A stretch of DNA of 64,000 nucleotides, from assembly GCA_019722365.1 (NCBI GenBank), contig JADFUC010000789.1, positions 744,001-808,000 of the forward strand, given 5' to 3'. The position numbers and the translations under genes were made by a program. The notes below the pieces were generated by a model. That model had not been told where the DNA came from. It did not search any database and saw only the letters and a program-made list of their open reading frames with translations. How positions within the stretch are numbered: position 1 is the stretch's first letter; each line of letters begins with the position of its first letter. Positions 12,106-24,469 of the stretch are shown piece after piece. Origin of the DNA: Lithospermum erythrorhizon. Taxonomy: Eukaryota > Streptophyta > Magnoliopsida > Boraginales > Boraginaceae.

Positions 12106-14760
12106 AGTAGCTATTGAATAGTATCAACCCAGCGCCTCAGTGCAGCGTCATTTCCGTTAACTTTATGACTAATTTTATGACTAATAACTTATGAATGAGG
12201 CTATATGTTGTTTACGTCAGTAGGCTACAATCAATTCGAACTTGTCGATTACTTAATGGAAGCTTAATTTATCATTCCCCTCGAGATGTGCTTGTCAACA
12301 AGAAGCTCATCTTGAACAACTATTGAAAAAGGTGGAGGCTGGAAGAGGTTTTGTAAACACATTAGCCAATTGATCTTTTGAAGCAAGATGAGTTGGAAAA
12401 ATGGGAGCCTTCTTTGTAGGGATCACGGACCAAATGACAATCAGCTATATATGTTTGGTCCTTTTATGAAAAACCAGTTTTGACCATGTATTCTTGAATT
12501 GTTATCACATTTGGGTGGTGGCACTAACAAAGACAATAGAAGCTACAAATTTTGAAACAAGAAGCTTCGACCATTTAACTTCTGGAAAATAGTAGTGGTT
12601 GAACAAAGTATACTCTTACTCGGTGAAGATCTTGGCTGATATTCTCAACTGCTTTGATTTCCGCTATGAGATCGAGGTCCCAAACAATAAGCAATGTACC
12701 CTTTATGGCCACCTCGCTTGTGAGCTTATATTTAATTACAATCCACGTCATAGTAAGGCTGTGAGAGTCATATTTGGTGGCTAGAATAAAAACGAGGCCA
12801 TGATTAATAACACCTTGAAGATGCCCTTGCTATATGAGCAATTTCGTCGATTGATGTTGGTAAATTTTATCATGGCAGAATTCGAAGTATTAGTATGTGA
12901 GATCGGTTTAAGTGAAATCAAATTTTAAATAGCCTCCCAACTGACCTCCTGTAAGCACTTGGATTTTCTGCGATGAGGTGGGGCGCATGATTGCCGATCC
13001 ACTTACAAGGTGTGGCAACTGCGATTTGTGTTCTCCCGTTTTAAATACTGCCCGATGATATCCTTGACCAGCACTTTTTACGAGACAATCATGCCTTTGG
13101 CCGGTCAGCTACTTAAATACCCTGAAATAAATATACGGTCCTTTATTATAAATTGGTAGACTATTATGCTTTGTAGACCTTTTTCATACCAGATTTATAT
13201 TCATTTTATCGTATCCACATATGCCCGCAGGATGTGAGGAAACAATCATGACAGGCCAGGTGAAAGAGGTATCATGATAGGTTACTGTCGTCATAAGTCC
13301 ACGAGTTTACTAGTGAATTAGCAGTTAATTTATCGACTAAACATGAGCCCATTATAAAGACTTTTCAACTTACAAACAATCTTTAGAAGCTTTTATTATA
13401 CCTTGAGGGCGCCATATACATGCTTCATATGAAGCCTTCTGAGCATTAATTCAAGTTAGTGCCGATGCCAGCAAATTTTGATTCGATAAGCTAAAAGCAA
13501 ACGACGATTAATTTGCTAAAAGAAAAACATCTATAAAATTAATACCTTCAATTTGATTATACTTACTTTAACAACTAATCTTGATTTATGTTTCATCTAT
13601 TATCCCTATATTTTATTTAAATACCCATTTACAACGTTGGCTTATTTGTCGGGAAAAGAGCAACCTCACATTAATAAGACAGCACCACGTCTTGCTAACT
13701 CTTTGTTAGTTTATTATCCAATCGATTTATTGGCATCTGTCTATATGAATGAGGTTCGTGAGGGAATTTAGATAGGTTGGCAACAAACATCAAATGTGTA
13801 GTATTATGTTAATAATAATAACTGATCAAAGAAAGTCTGTTAACTTGGTGAGAACATAATCATCAACAGGTGGGCGCTTTAAGACACGATAGAGATGTCT
13901 AGAAGGAGGATGAGGGAAATGGAACATAATCGAAATTTGAAACAAGAGAAGGAGCTTCATTATCAACACTTTGGACATGAGAGCGCCTAGGATTAACAGG
14001 CTGTAGGAATGCTTAGAGGAAGTAGAATAGGAAGGTATAAGGTGTCATGAAATTTGATGTTAAATTGGTATGCGATCAAGATCAATAAGACTAGAGGTAC
14101 AACATCGATTATTAGTCATGGATGCAAACAACATCCAGTCATGGAGTAATGTCTTACATAAAGAAGAATCGAGAAAAAAGAAAATGCTTATCTTCATAAA
14201 AAACAACATCTCTTGAAATCAAAATGTTATGAGTTTTCAAATCCAACTGACATGTAAGCCTTTTGATGAGGTGGATAGCCTAGAAAAATAAGCTGATGTG
14301 AATACCTGCATCAAAATTTGTGTTTGTGTGGTTTAGTATTGGAATGTAAAGCAAGACTACCAAACACTTTCCAAAGCATTGAGGTTTGGTTTCTGTTATA
14401 AAAGTACTTGAATGGTGATTTCGAGGTGAAGAGACGGTGTAAGCGTCTAGTAATGATATGTGGCAATTGTCCCAAATACAATGGAGGACAAGGGTAACAT
14501 CACTTCCTTAATTCATTGAACAGCGTGCAGGGGTTCCTATAGAGCTTAATGTAGAGAACATACCGAGATTTTACAGGTTTCTCGGCGGAGGTTCTTTGAC
14601 AAGTCGAAGGCGATACTTGAGATACGGGTTTGATTTCGAGGTTTGCATATGCCTATTTTCACTCAACTTTAAATGCGTCTCGACTGTATTAGTTCCGCTA
14701 AGGATGGGCTGTCAGCATGAAAGCGTAATAGGAACCGATATCAAGCCGCTGGGTTAGAAT
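12105..14760 (-). pseudogene. Outer Copia pol (RNase H, RT, integrase end), copy A
   Basis: On the minus strand, from right to left: an integrase C-terminal stretch (about 14,300-14,180, pattern FLGYPPHQK.Y...ISRDV), reverse transcriptase (about 13,800-12,850, including an EVYMAPPEG-like block) and RNase H (about 12,800-12,300, with the FTEAEY region, CHLVRD and a degraded KPLP). Then comes GMIN, which normally precedes the 3' LTR (TGATAAATTAAGC, about 12,262). The frame is broken many times. The same region, independently broken, is found 6.1 kb to the right (copy B). Confidence 0.7.
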
Positions 14761-14799
14761 TAACTCCCCGAGCGTCTGTTATTGTATTGTTTGCATCGT

Positions 14800-16593
14800 A
14801 GTGTAGTACCTGTTACTCATGAGAGCGGCGTTAGGAAGAGATGTGTATTTCTATATAAGGATGTTTTATGGGTTGGATGGAGTTGGCGCCACACTTGCAC
14901 CTATTCTTGACCGTGTGAATGTGCATGCAGCGTCTTTGCGTTGTTTATCCCCGAATGCTACTTGTTAATTGTTTGAGCACTTTCGTGCCCCTAGGCTTCA
15001 TGTGTTTCGGATCGGACGAATCGGGTGTTTACAAAGCTCATGCTCTTGAAAAGGGCCCAGGATCAGCTCTAGTTCGATGCCTAACAAATTTTTGTCGGCA
15101 ATTTGCACCGTCTGAGGGCACACGGTGTCCTTGTAATGGAGGCAGTGGATGGTGCACTTGATGGGGTGGATGCTCAAAGAAGACTTGTTAAAGCGATTTT
15201 GCGCCATTTGGTGACGAGGGAGGATAACGTGCCTCCCGTCCACGCTTCTTCTTGGCTAGTCGCCCCAGCTACTTGTTTGTGAGGGGAAGTTTTCTTGTCT
15301 ACTTTTTATTTCGTATTTATGCATTGAGGAATGATGTCTTGTTCAAGTGTAGAGTGCGTAATGATTGTCCTTAGTATATGATAAGTTTAACGGATAAATT
15401 GATATATCCAGGATCGATAGTAAATTGTATGTCGTTCGATGATGATTTTATGCATGATTGATTGAGTTTTTTGACTTATTTGTTCTTAAATTTGGTGATG
15501 TTTTGATTGAAGTTTGAGTAGATAACTCTTTGTTAGTGAATATATCCCTACGGTGAGATTTTGGCTAACTTTATGTTGGAGTTTCTTGCTTGGTATACGA
15601 TGCTACTGTCACATGTTTGTATTCTTCAGAAATTGTTTTGAATCTCTCTCCTGTTACTTTGTATGCATGCATAAAAATGATGAAGGCATTTAGGTTATAA
15701 TCCACGTTATCCTAAAAGGCTTAACCCGATGTATTATCCACTAGTGAACCCCCTTGAGCCTAAGTGACCTTTCTTTTGTGATTATACCTCACTTATAAGC
15801 CTTATTCTTACCATGTTGTCCCTACTTGGGAGTGTGTAATTTTGAATTATCTATGTTGAATTGTGGCTTGTTAAGAGTTTGAATTAATCAAGTGTGGGGG
15901 AAGGAGAAAACATTGGAAGGTTGGAAAAAAAAAAAAAAAAAAAAAAGAAAAGTGGAGAAGTACATAGTGAGAAATATGATCTCAAAGTGAAAAGAAATTG
16001 TGTCTCAAGCGAATTATGAAAAGTGTCTTTGATGTTTATGGGTGTACTTCTATGAAAAAAAAAACTTAAGAAAAAATATATGAATAAGTAATATGGCAAG
16101 TGAAGGATGGTACTTAAATGCGATGTGGAATGTTGGGTTGAAGGGTGTAGTTGTTTAGACATGCTATTTTCAACATAATTAATTCAGAGTTTCACATCTC
16201 CTCAAGTATTAAAGTCCAGAGCCAAATATTTATCTACCGCCTTTTCAGCCTCATTCTGACCCTATAAAAGACCTTCGATTTATGTTGCATGCATTGTTGA
16301 TGGATTGATAGATGTAACAATATGGTAGAAACATTCATGAGATTCGAGGTGGTAAATGCTTGATAACCACTTTGATACATTTTGAGTGATGTGAGAGTGA
16401 AATTCACTAGCGATTATCTATACGATGAATTGATGATATTGCGGCTTATTTGAAAGTAGGAAGAGCCATTACTGTGATTGATTGTTGTCGAGAACTCAAT
16501 GATATATATGAAGTACTTGAGATCCTTGGATGTTTAATTTGTCTCGTTTCCTATGTCATTTGTAGGGACAAGCGAGAACAGGAAGTGTGGGGG
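14800..16593 (+). mobile_element. Gypsy 3' internal region, copy A
   Basis: Non-coding plus-strand sequence typical of the end of long Ty3/Gypsy elements of the Tat/Athila type. It has GCATTGAGGAATGATGTC near 15,320 followed by purine-rich GTGTGGGG-like tracts (15,891-15,905) and a final polypurine tract at about 16,581-16,593 (GGAAGTGTGGGGG) directly before an LTR start. No gag or pol domain is readable. It joins the minus-strand Copia sequence near 14,760-14,850. Confidence 0.55.
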
Positions 16594-17690
16594 TGTGATA
16601 AGTGTTTATAATATAGTGTTTGAGGCCTGATGCGTATTAGGCGATGTTATTTTACGCTTAATCCGATATAATTTGCACTTGTTTTTGTTTTATTTGAGTT
16701 TAGGCAATTATCGGTTAAAGGAAGTGGAAGATAGGGCCTTGAATTAAGAAGATATGGCCGATCTTTAAGAGTTACATGAGTCATGATCAAGAATAAGGGA
16801 TTGACACATTAGGTTATGGAAACTTTATAAAAGGAGATATCTCTGATTTCCAAGAAGAAGTCATCGACTTTGTTGGAGCTTTTTGGCGCACCATTGGAAG
16901 TTGAAGTTGATTACTTTTGATTGGTTTGAATATTTTAATTCAAGTTATTTTATTGTTAAGGATGAATGCCGTTAATTTCATGTATTTATTTATGTCTTTT
17001 ATTATGAACCTAATTTTTATTATTAGTCGAGGGACCATGATGTAGTTGGATCGGATGATTTGATTTTCTTGGAGTTAATTTATTTCAGTTTCATAATTAC
17101 GATTGTGTGCATAATTAGTATTTGTATCTTTGATATCAATATTAAATTAGTTCATATAAGTGATTAATTGCTGAGAAATGGGGTTGTCACTTCTGATTAA
17201 TAATCGGAACACATGTTTGATTACCCGTAGAGATATAGGTAATGCCATGTGCAATTTAATAAGCATAGAGTTATTAAAAGATCTCTATTTTTAAAAGCTA
17301 TCATAGAGATATAGTTAGTTTCTTAGGAGACTTAATTGGTGTTAGCGAGAAGTAATATCGATTGTTTATGAATGCTTTTGTTATGAACTAATAAGTAACT
17401 ACTGAATAAATTGAATGCGGCGATCCGATAATCATGTGTCTGACTTATAAATATTAAGTACGATACTTTTGCGTCAGTTAGTATTAGCTAATTTAATTGC
17501 TTAGTCAATTTAGTTAAGTAGTCTAGATAAAAGTTTCTTGAATTATTAATTGTTAAAGTTAAGAAAAAAGACCTAGTAATTAGTATATTGGAATTTGTGA
17601 GGCGATACTCGTTCTTATTCATTATATTACTTGACCGCGACCGGACTCGACCGAACACATAAATTGGTGTTGTCGGCTGGAGTTGAGGAA
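16594..17690 (+). mobile_element. Gypsy 3' LTR
   Basis: Starts TGTGATAAGTG immediately after a polypurine tract, the hallmark of a 3' LTR on the plus strand. It contains a TATA-like stretch (TTTATAAAAGG, near 16,830). The far end is lost at the junction with tandem copy B near 17,690, so length (at least about 1.1 kb) and target duplication cannot be determined. No matching 5' LTR was recognised in the window. Confidence 0.5.
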
Positions 17691-20600
17691 GGCATCCCAA
17701 AGACCCCCCAGGCCCGCAGCCTCGCCACGGACTAATGTTTTATATGTTATACCGGATATAGAGTTCATCTTAGGATTTCTGTTTCTCACTGCGTCAGCGA
17801 GTCCTTGCACATTCTGTGACTAGACATTTACTCATGACTAAAATGACCAACTATATAAAATGGTTTTCATTTATCTTGCAATATAATACATAAGTACCAA
17901 ATTTTGCATTTATTTTTCAATAATATACTATCTCATTTCAAATTAATTGGCGTTTGAAGTGCGTGTCGAAGAGCTATGATCACAAAATTACTTTTATTCA
18001 CTAATCCGAAAAATAAAATTGATATCATTGAATTTGCTTTTTAAAAATATTTTCATAATATTTTTTTTTAATTTTCATAATATTCATAAAAAGTAATTGA
18101 TGATTAAATTGTGTCTCGAAAAGTGAGGAAAATCAATCAATTTGAAATTGATAATAACTAATGAATAGTATCCAGCAGCACCTCAAGTGCCCACGTCATT
18201 TCCATTAACTTTCTTCAACTAATTTTCAACTGACTAACTAACTTATGAATGAGGTATATGTTGTTTACATACCAATCGACTCAATCCAATTAGAACTTAA
18301 TCGATTACTTAATGGAAGCTTAATTTATCATTCCCCCCTCAAGAATGTGCTTGTCAACAAAAAGCTCATCTTAAACAACTATTTGAAAAAGTGGAAATTT
18401 GGAAGAGGTTTTGTAAACGCATTAGCAGGTGATCTTTGAGCTTGACATGAGTTGGAAAAATGAGGCCTTAACTTTGGCAGGATCACGGACTAAATGACAA
18501 TCAAGCTATATATGTTTGGTCCTTTTATGAAAAACGTTTTCAACCATGTGAGCTGGCGGTATTATCACATTTGTTAACTTAGCAAAGGAACAATAGAAGC
18601 TACAAATTTTGAAACAAGAAACTCAACCGTTTAAGCTTACTTAAAATAGTAAGTGGTTGGGCTCATATACTCTGCCTCGGTGAAGATCTTGAAAGCGTGT
18701 TACCTTCTTTGGATTTCCATGAGATCAAGGAGTCCCCAAGCAATAAGCAATACCTTGTAAGCGTCCTTGTGAGCTTGAATTCTAATCACGTCGTAGTAGG
18801 CGTGAGTCGTATTTGGTAACTAGAATAAAAAGCAGGCCATGATTAATAGCACCTTGAAGATACTTAACTATGGTATTTGCATCCGGTGATGTTAGGTAGA
18901 GGCGCTCAACAAATTTGAGTCAAAAAGTATTGGCGAGTATGTGAGGTCGGAGTTTAAATTAGAAATCAAATACAATAGCCTCCCAACGAAGCCTCACATG
19001 TCGCTTGGATTTTTGCGGTAAGGAGAGAATTTGGGGCATATGATTGCCGATCCGCTTCTAAAGGTGTTGTAACTACGGTTGTGTTCTCCGTTTTAAATGT
19101 GCAATGATATCCTTGATGTACTTTTTGAACAAATACATGCCTTTGGCAGAATCTAGTACTTGTTGATACACAGGAAATACTTGACTATGCGAAGGTCTTT
19201 ATTATAAATTGGTGATGGAAATATTATGCTTGCTTGAATGGCCTGCTTAAGTTGCACATCCTGAGAACATCATCTACGTATACCGCCAAGGATCATGAAA
19301 CAATCAGCGGCAGAATAAGTGAGAGGTATCATGATAGGGTACGCAATCCATAAGTCTGAGTTTACTAGTAGTGCTTGATTCCGTTATCGTGAAACTTGCT
19401 TGAGCCATATAAAGACTTTTCAACTTACAAAGCTTAATCTTTAGAAGCTTTAGTATACCCTTCAGGAGGCGCCATATACACGTCTTCATATAAGAAGCCA
19501 ACTAAGAAGGCATTATTCACGTGAGTTGATGTCGATACCCTTGTTGCCGATTCTGATAGCTAAAAGCAAGCACAACGATTACAATTTTAGCTACGTAGAG
19601 AAAAGCTATCATAAAATTATACCTTGATTTGATTATACCTTTAACAACTAATCTTGATTTATATTTATCTACTACACCATCTGACCTATATTTTATTTTA
19701 AATGCCGTTTACAACCCCGGTGGCTTCTGTCGGGGGAAAAGAAGCAACCTCCCATTATACCGTTAGCTCAATCTTTGCTAACTCTTTGTTGCGTGCATCA
19801 TCCAAATCACGGTTATTAGCATCTTTTGTCTATATGAATGAGGTTGGTAAATTTAGATAGGTTAGCGACAAACATCAAATGTGTAGTATTATATTATGTA
19901 ATAACGATCAAAGTACATTGCTTGGTGAGAACATAATCATCAACGAATTGGGCTGCTTTGGGCGATAGAATATGCAGAAGGGATGACGAGGAAATGGAAC
20001 ATAATGGTGGAAACAAGAGAAGAGGCTTCGTTATCAGCTTTGGACATGAGCACTTTTGGGGGATTAAACAATTTGTAGGAATATCGAGTAGAATAGGAAG
20101 GGGTATAAGGTGTCATGAAATTTGATGTTCGTGGTATGTGATCAAGATCCAATAGGAACTAGAATTCTCTTGTCGATTATTAGTCATGGAATGGCTTGGC
20201 ATCCAAATTAAGTGGAATGCGATGTCTTCACACATAAAGAAGAATCGAGGAAAAAGAAAATATATCTTCATAAAAAAGCAACGTCTCTTGAAATCAAAAT
20301 GTTATGAGTTTTCAAATCCAGCAACATGTAAGCCTTTTGATGAGGTGGATAGCCTAGAAAAATAGCGGATGTGATCTCATCAGAATTGTGTTTGTGTGGT
20401 TTAGTATTGGAAGCAAAGCAAAGGCTGCAAACACTTAACGTTGAGGTTTTAGTTTCTATTTATAAAGTACTTGAATGGTGATTTCCAAGTGAGGACGAGG
20501 TGTAGGCAATCTATTAATGATATGTGTAATTGTCAAAATAGAATCTCCCAATCTGATGGAGGACAAGGTAAGCATCAGCACCATAGTCATTAAGACAAGC

Positions 20601-22080
20601 GTGCGAGGGTTCGCATGGAAGCAATGAAACTTTATCTCGAGATTTTTACGAGGTTTCCTCGAAGCGGGGAGGTTCTTTGACACTAAGTACGAGGCGATGA
20701 TAACGAGATGCGGGTTTGATTTCCAGGTTGCATATGCTTATTTTCACCTCAACTTTGAATGCGATCACATTATTAGTTCAGTAAGGATGGGCTGCATCGC
20801 ATGGCGTAATAGGAACAGATATCCACCACCGGGTTAGGTGCTCACAGCGTCTTGATATTGTATTGTTTGCATCGTAGTGTAGTTCATGCTACTCATGAGG
20901 CGTTAGGAAGAGAGATGTCTATTTTCTATATAGGATGTTTATGGGTTGGATGGGTTAGGCGCCTGTAACTTGCTTTATTAACTATTCGATTATATGCGTC
21001 GTGTGTGAATGTGTCTAAGCATGCTGCATTTGTTTATCCCAGACTGCTAACATTAGTATTTGAGCACTTTCGTGTGCCCAGACTCATGTGTTTGGTCGGA
21101 GCAGATCGAGGTGTTTACAAAAGCTCGTCTGAAGGGGCTGGGATCCCAGTACCACAGTTCGATGCCTAACAGAACATGCGGCCGGTGCACCCATCTAGGG
21201 GCTGGGGATAGTGATCGCACATGGAGCGATTGGATGGTGCGCCGATCGGAGATTGGATGCTCGAAGACTTGTTAAAGGCGGATTTTGCTTGGTGAATGAC
21301 GAGGAGGATCTTGATACTCCCGTCCATGCTTAGCATTGCGAGTCACCCCACCTTGCACTTAATAGGAAGTTTGTCTACTTTTTATTTCGTATTTATGCAT
21401 TGAGGGCAATGTCTTGTTGAGAGTGTAGAGAGTGCGTAATAGGTGTCCCTTAAGTATCCTTGATAAAGTTTAACGGATGAATTGATATATCCAGGATCGA
21501 TAGTGAATTGTATGTCATTCGATGATGATTTTAATACCATGATTGATTGAGTTTTTGACTTGACGTTGCTTAGGCTGGTGTGATGTTTTGATTGAAGTTT
21601 GAGTAGATATTAACTCTTGTTAGTGAATATATCCCTACGGGTGAGATTTTGTACTTTTAGCTTTATGTTGGAGTTTCTTTCTTGGTATGATACTCACGTA
21701 AATGTTTGTATTCTTGAACTTGTTTTGAGATCTCTCTCTTGTTACTTTGTATGCATGCATAAAAATGATGACATTTAGTTTATAATCCACGTTATCCTAA
21801 AGGCTAACCCGATGTATTATCAACTAGTGAACCCTTGAAACTTTAAATGACGCTTTCTTTTGTGTGATTAGCACTTATAAGCCTATAAGCCTTATTTTTA
21901 CCATGTTGTCCCTACTTGAGAAGGTGTAATTTTGAATTATCTATGTTGAATTGTGGCTTGTTAAGGTTTGAATTAATCAAGTGTGGGGAAGGAGAAAACA
22001 TTGGAAGATTTGAAAAAAAAGGAAAAAAAAAGAAAAAGTGGAGGCACCTAGTAGAAATATGATCTGAAAGTGAAAAGAAA
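17691..22080. repeat. Diverged tandem copy (B) of 11,650-16,000
   Basis: A direct repeat of the segment beginning at 11,650, offset by about 6.05-6.1 kb. In the same order it repeats the second Copia's LTR tail (17,691-17,930), the MITE (17,935-18,150), the outer Copia 3' end and pol (18,200-20,830, minus), the Copia/Gypsy junction (near 20,840) and the Gypsy 3' internal DNA to about 22,080. Similarity stops abruptly after AAAGTGAAAAGAAA. Because it includes an unrelated-element junction, this is a segmental duplication, not a second insertion. Copies differ by many small indels. Confidence 0.7.
18200..20830 (-). pseudogene. Outer Copia pol, copy B
   Basis: Same domains as copy A on the minus strand: integrase end (about 20,380-20,230), reverse transcriptase (19,501 leftwards, with VYMA/WRLLKGI corresponding to EVYMAPPEG and CKLKSLYMAQASF to CKLKRSLYGLKQAS), RNase H (about 18,900-18,450) and the GMIN end near 18,330. 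Reading frames are interrupted throughout, at positions different from copy A. Confidence 0.65.
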
Positions 22081-22583
22081 GAGATTGAAGAGTTTTAGCG
22101 GTGAAACAAAGCAATATTACTACACGCGTGTTGAAGCTCAATTGTCCTGATCCGTGAAGCCCAAAATTACTAGACAAAGCTACATTTTCTCGGCTGACTA
22201 GAAAGATTACCTCTGAAATAACCATGCTTGACAAAAGTTGATCATGTGATTAGACTTCCCTTGCTCTCTTCCTAACCCTCCAACACCATCATTCAAATAT
22301 CCAAAAAGTGTCTCATCACACTCTTCATACATGACATTATTCGCATTAGCCTTTTGTGTTATGTACATGATTACCACTTAGTTCTTGTACAGCTGGAAAT
22401 CCAACAGAAGCTTAAAACAACTAACCAGTATAAGTTTTTCCGCCAGAAAACACATTCGATTGAGATTTATCAACATAATCATTTTTCTTATATTCTTATT
22501 TTCACCATAACCACAGCGGCCTTTGATTATTAAATGCTTTAACATTTACTACTTTGGATTCTTAGACCTTCATCACTACTTTT
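22081..22583 (-). pseudogene. Outer Copia gag C-terminal part, left of the Sirevirus insertion
   Basis: Minus-strand continuation of the gag gene whose first part is at 31,541-30,806. The two parts were separated by the element at 22,589-30,800. Reading is broken; fragments such as KCFKL/GFPAVQELSGN and NNVMYEECDETLFGYL suggest the region after the gag core. It ends at the duplication junction near 22,080. Function is inferred mostly from position. Confidence 0.45.
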
Positions 22584-22588
22584 AGCAT

Positions 22589-23918
22589 TGTTGAATAATG
22601 GTATTGATTCAGCTTTTTGAAGATAACAAATTTTTTAAAGCGAACTAATCCGTTTTCAAGTGAGCGTGTAATCGGGTTATTCTTTAATAAGTTGGCTGGC
22701 AAAAAGAGTTGTCCGGGATGTTAGGAGGCTCGAGGATAAGTCTAACGAGAGCACGAAACTATTGAGGAGCTCGTGGTTTTTATTGTTATATAGGCGTTGT
22801 AAAGAAACTCTACACTTTAGTATATGTTGTTTTTAAGTATGAGGAGAAATGACTTTTTGCGGTTTTAATCTGAATAGTTTAAAATTGATGATAGTCCGTA
22901 GTTTTAATCTTAAGTATAGATTGATTAAATTTGTTAAAGGTTCGTACAAATGGTAAATACGTCATTTATTTTCGAAATTGGCTTGAAAGCGATCCTTGTT
23001 GCAAGAAGAGAGAAACATGTCAGGACCATCGAGACCCCCATCGAGAGGGGCTGAGTGCCGTTGAGGTCAGATGATCGAGACCACATCGAGAGAGGGGTGG
23101 TCGATAGGGGTCGATGATGAGACCACGACCTGCGATGCTGGGTCTCTGAGAGGAGGCTTATAAGCGTGCCAGCAACCCCGTCGAGGCTCGTGAGACCCGG
23201 TCTCGATGGGGAGGTCCACCGATCCATGACCATTCGGCATATTTTTGTCTTATTTATATAAGTCTGCTATTTTAAAAACCCATAACTTTTTTGATGATTA
23301 AATTCACTTCAAATTCAAAATGCAAAAGTCAATAACTCTGCGTTAATCTTCATTATCTTTGTAGAGTTTCTAGTTGATATTAAATTGTATTCTTCGATCT
23401 TAATTGTGATTTAGTGAAATCCTTGTGTGGTGTAGCATGGGGTTCTTATTCTAGTTAGATGGTAGTGAAATCCTAAAGAGGGTATTCTTGGGTTCTGATA
23501 CAGGTAGATTAGGTATTGAAATCATAGTGGGTAACTTGGGTCACTTGGTTGGAAATTTAGGTGTTTGATAATAGTCTTGAGAAGTTGCTTGTGTGTAATC
23601 AAGCAGAAAGAGCTAGTTATCGTTGCCCGAAAATCGAGGTTGGAAAAGCCGACTGATTCGGCGTCAGAGGCACGAAGCTTCGTTAAAATCATATATATCG
23701 TCTTTACATCTTTCTTCTTTTCTTTCAAAATGATAGCACATTATTTTAGCTAATAAATATTTGGTTTGTTTGAATTAACTTGACTAATCATTCTCGAGCT
23801 TGGGTAGTCGATTATCAATTAATTTATATTTCTATTGTTTGTTAATTCCGGGTATTAAAATTAAAACTTCGAAAAATGTAACTTAAACCTTATTCGCCCC
23901 AGAGTTATACTCTAGGAA
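22589..23918 (+). repeat. 5' LTR of the Sirevirus-like element
   Basis: About 1.33 kb. It carries a CpG-rich block at about 23,010-23,230 with several TCGAGACC and GTGCCGTTGAGG/GTGCCGATGGG-like motifs, then an AT-rich R/U5 part. It matches 29,446-30,800 along its length but with many short indels. Confidence 0.8.
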
Positions 23919-23983
23919 ATTTAAGAAATTGGTATCGAGGCAAAATTGTTCTGACTAAAGCTTAAAATCTTTGTAGAAAGAGA

Positions 23984-24340
23984 TCATGGGTAATGCGGGG
24001 AATATAGGTAGCTCGGGGAACTTTTTTGTGTTGAAGGTAGGTCGAAGTGCGAGGCCACCGTTGGCGATGGATCAAATTATATTTATTGGTGCAGCCTTGA
24101 GTATCGTGTTGAAAGCATTGATTACAAATTATGGAGGGTGGTAAATCGGGTCATTCGTTCCGTGAAGTATCAAATTCTCGAGCCGGGCTCGTAGGAACTT
24201 GACCAAGGGGCGGAGGAGGCAAATATATAAAAAGATTTAGGTGCGTAGCGGTGGAGGTCCTAATTGAGGGGCGTGGATAAAGAGGATGATGGAGTGCTAA
24301 GGAGCGAGGAACTTCCCGAAAGTGGAGTTAAATTCTAAAA
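23984..24340 (+). pseudogene. Shortened gag of the Sirevirus-like element
   Basis: Starting at ATGGGTAATGCGGGG, fragments corresponding to the Copia gag core are readable across frames (FDGSNYIYW-like, then YRVESIDYKLW-like). Only about 350-450 bp separate this start from the pre-integrase region. A normal gag plus protease needs well over 1 kb, so most of gag, the zinc knuckle and the protease (DTG/DSG) are missing. Confidence 0.55.
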
Positions 24341-24469
24341 CCATTCGCGTTCTTGACAATGCCATGTGCATGGAGGTATGCTCGAGTCGAGGATCTGTGG
24401 AAATCGGCCAGGAGATATGAGACTTGCTAGAAAGCAGCCCGTATTGGTTAGCCAAGTAAAAAGATACAC

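Noticed and set aside
15884..16162. Open frame on the minus strand rich in Phe/Ser
   Set aside because: Caused by a long A run and A-rich non-coding Gypsy DNA.
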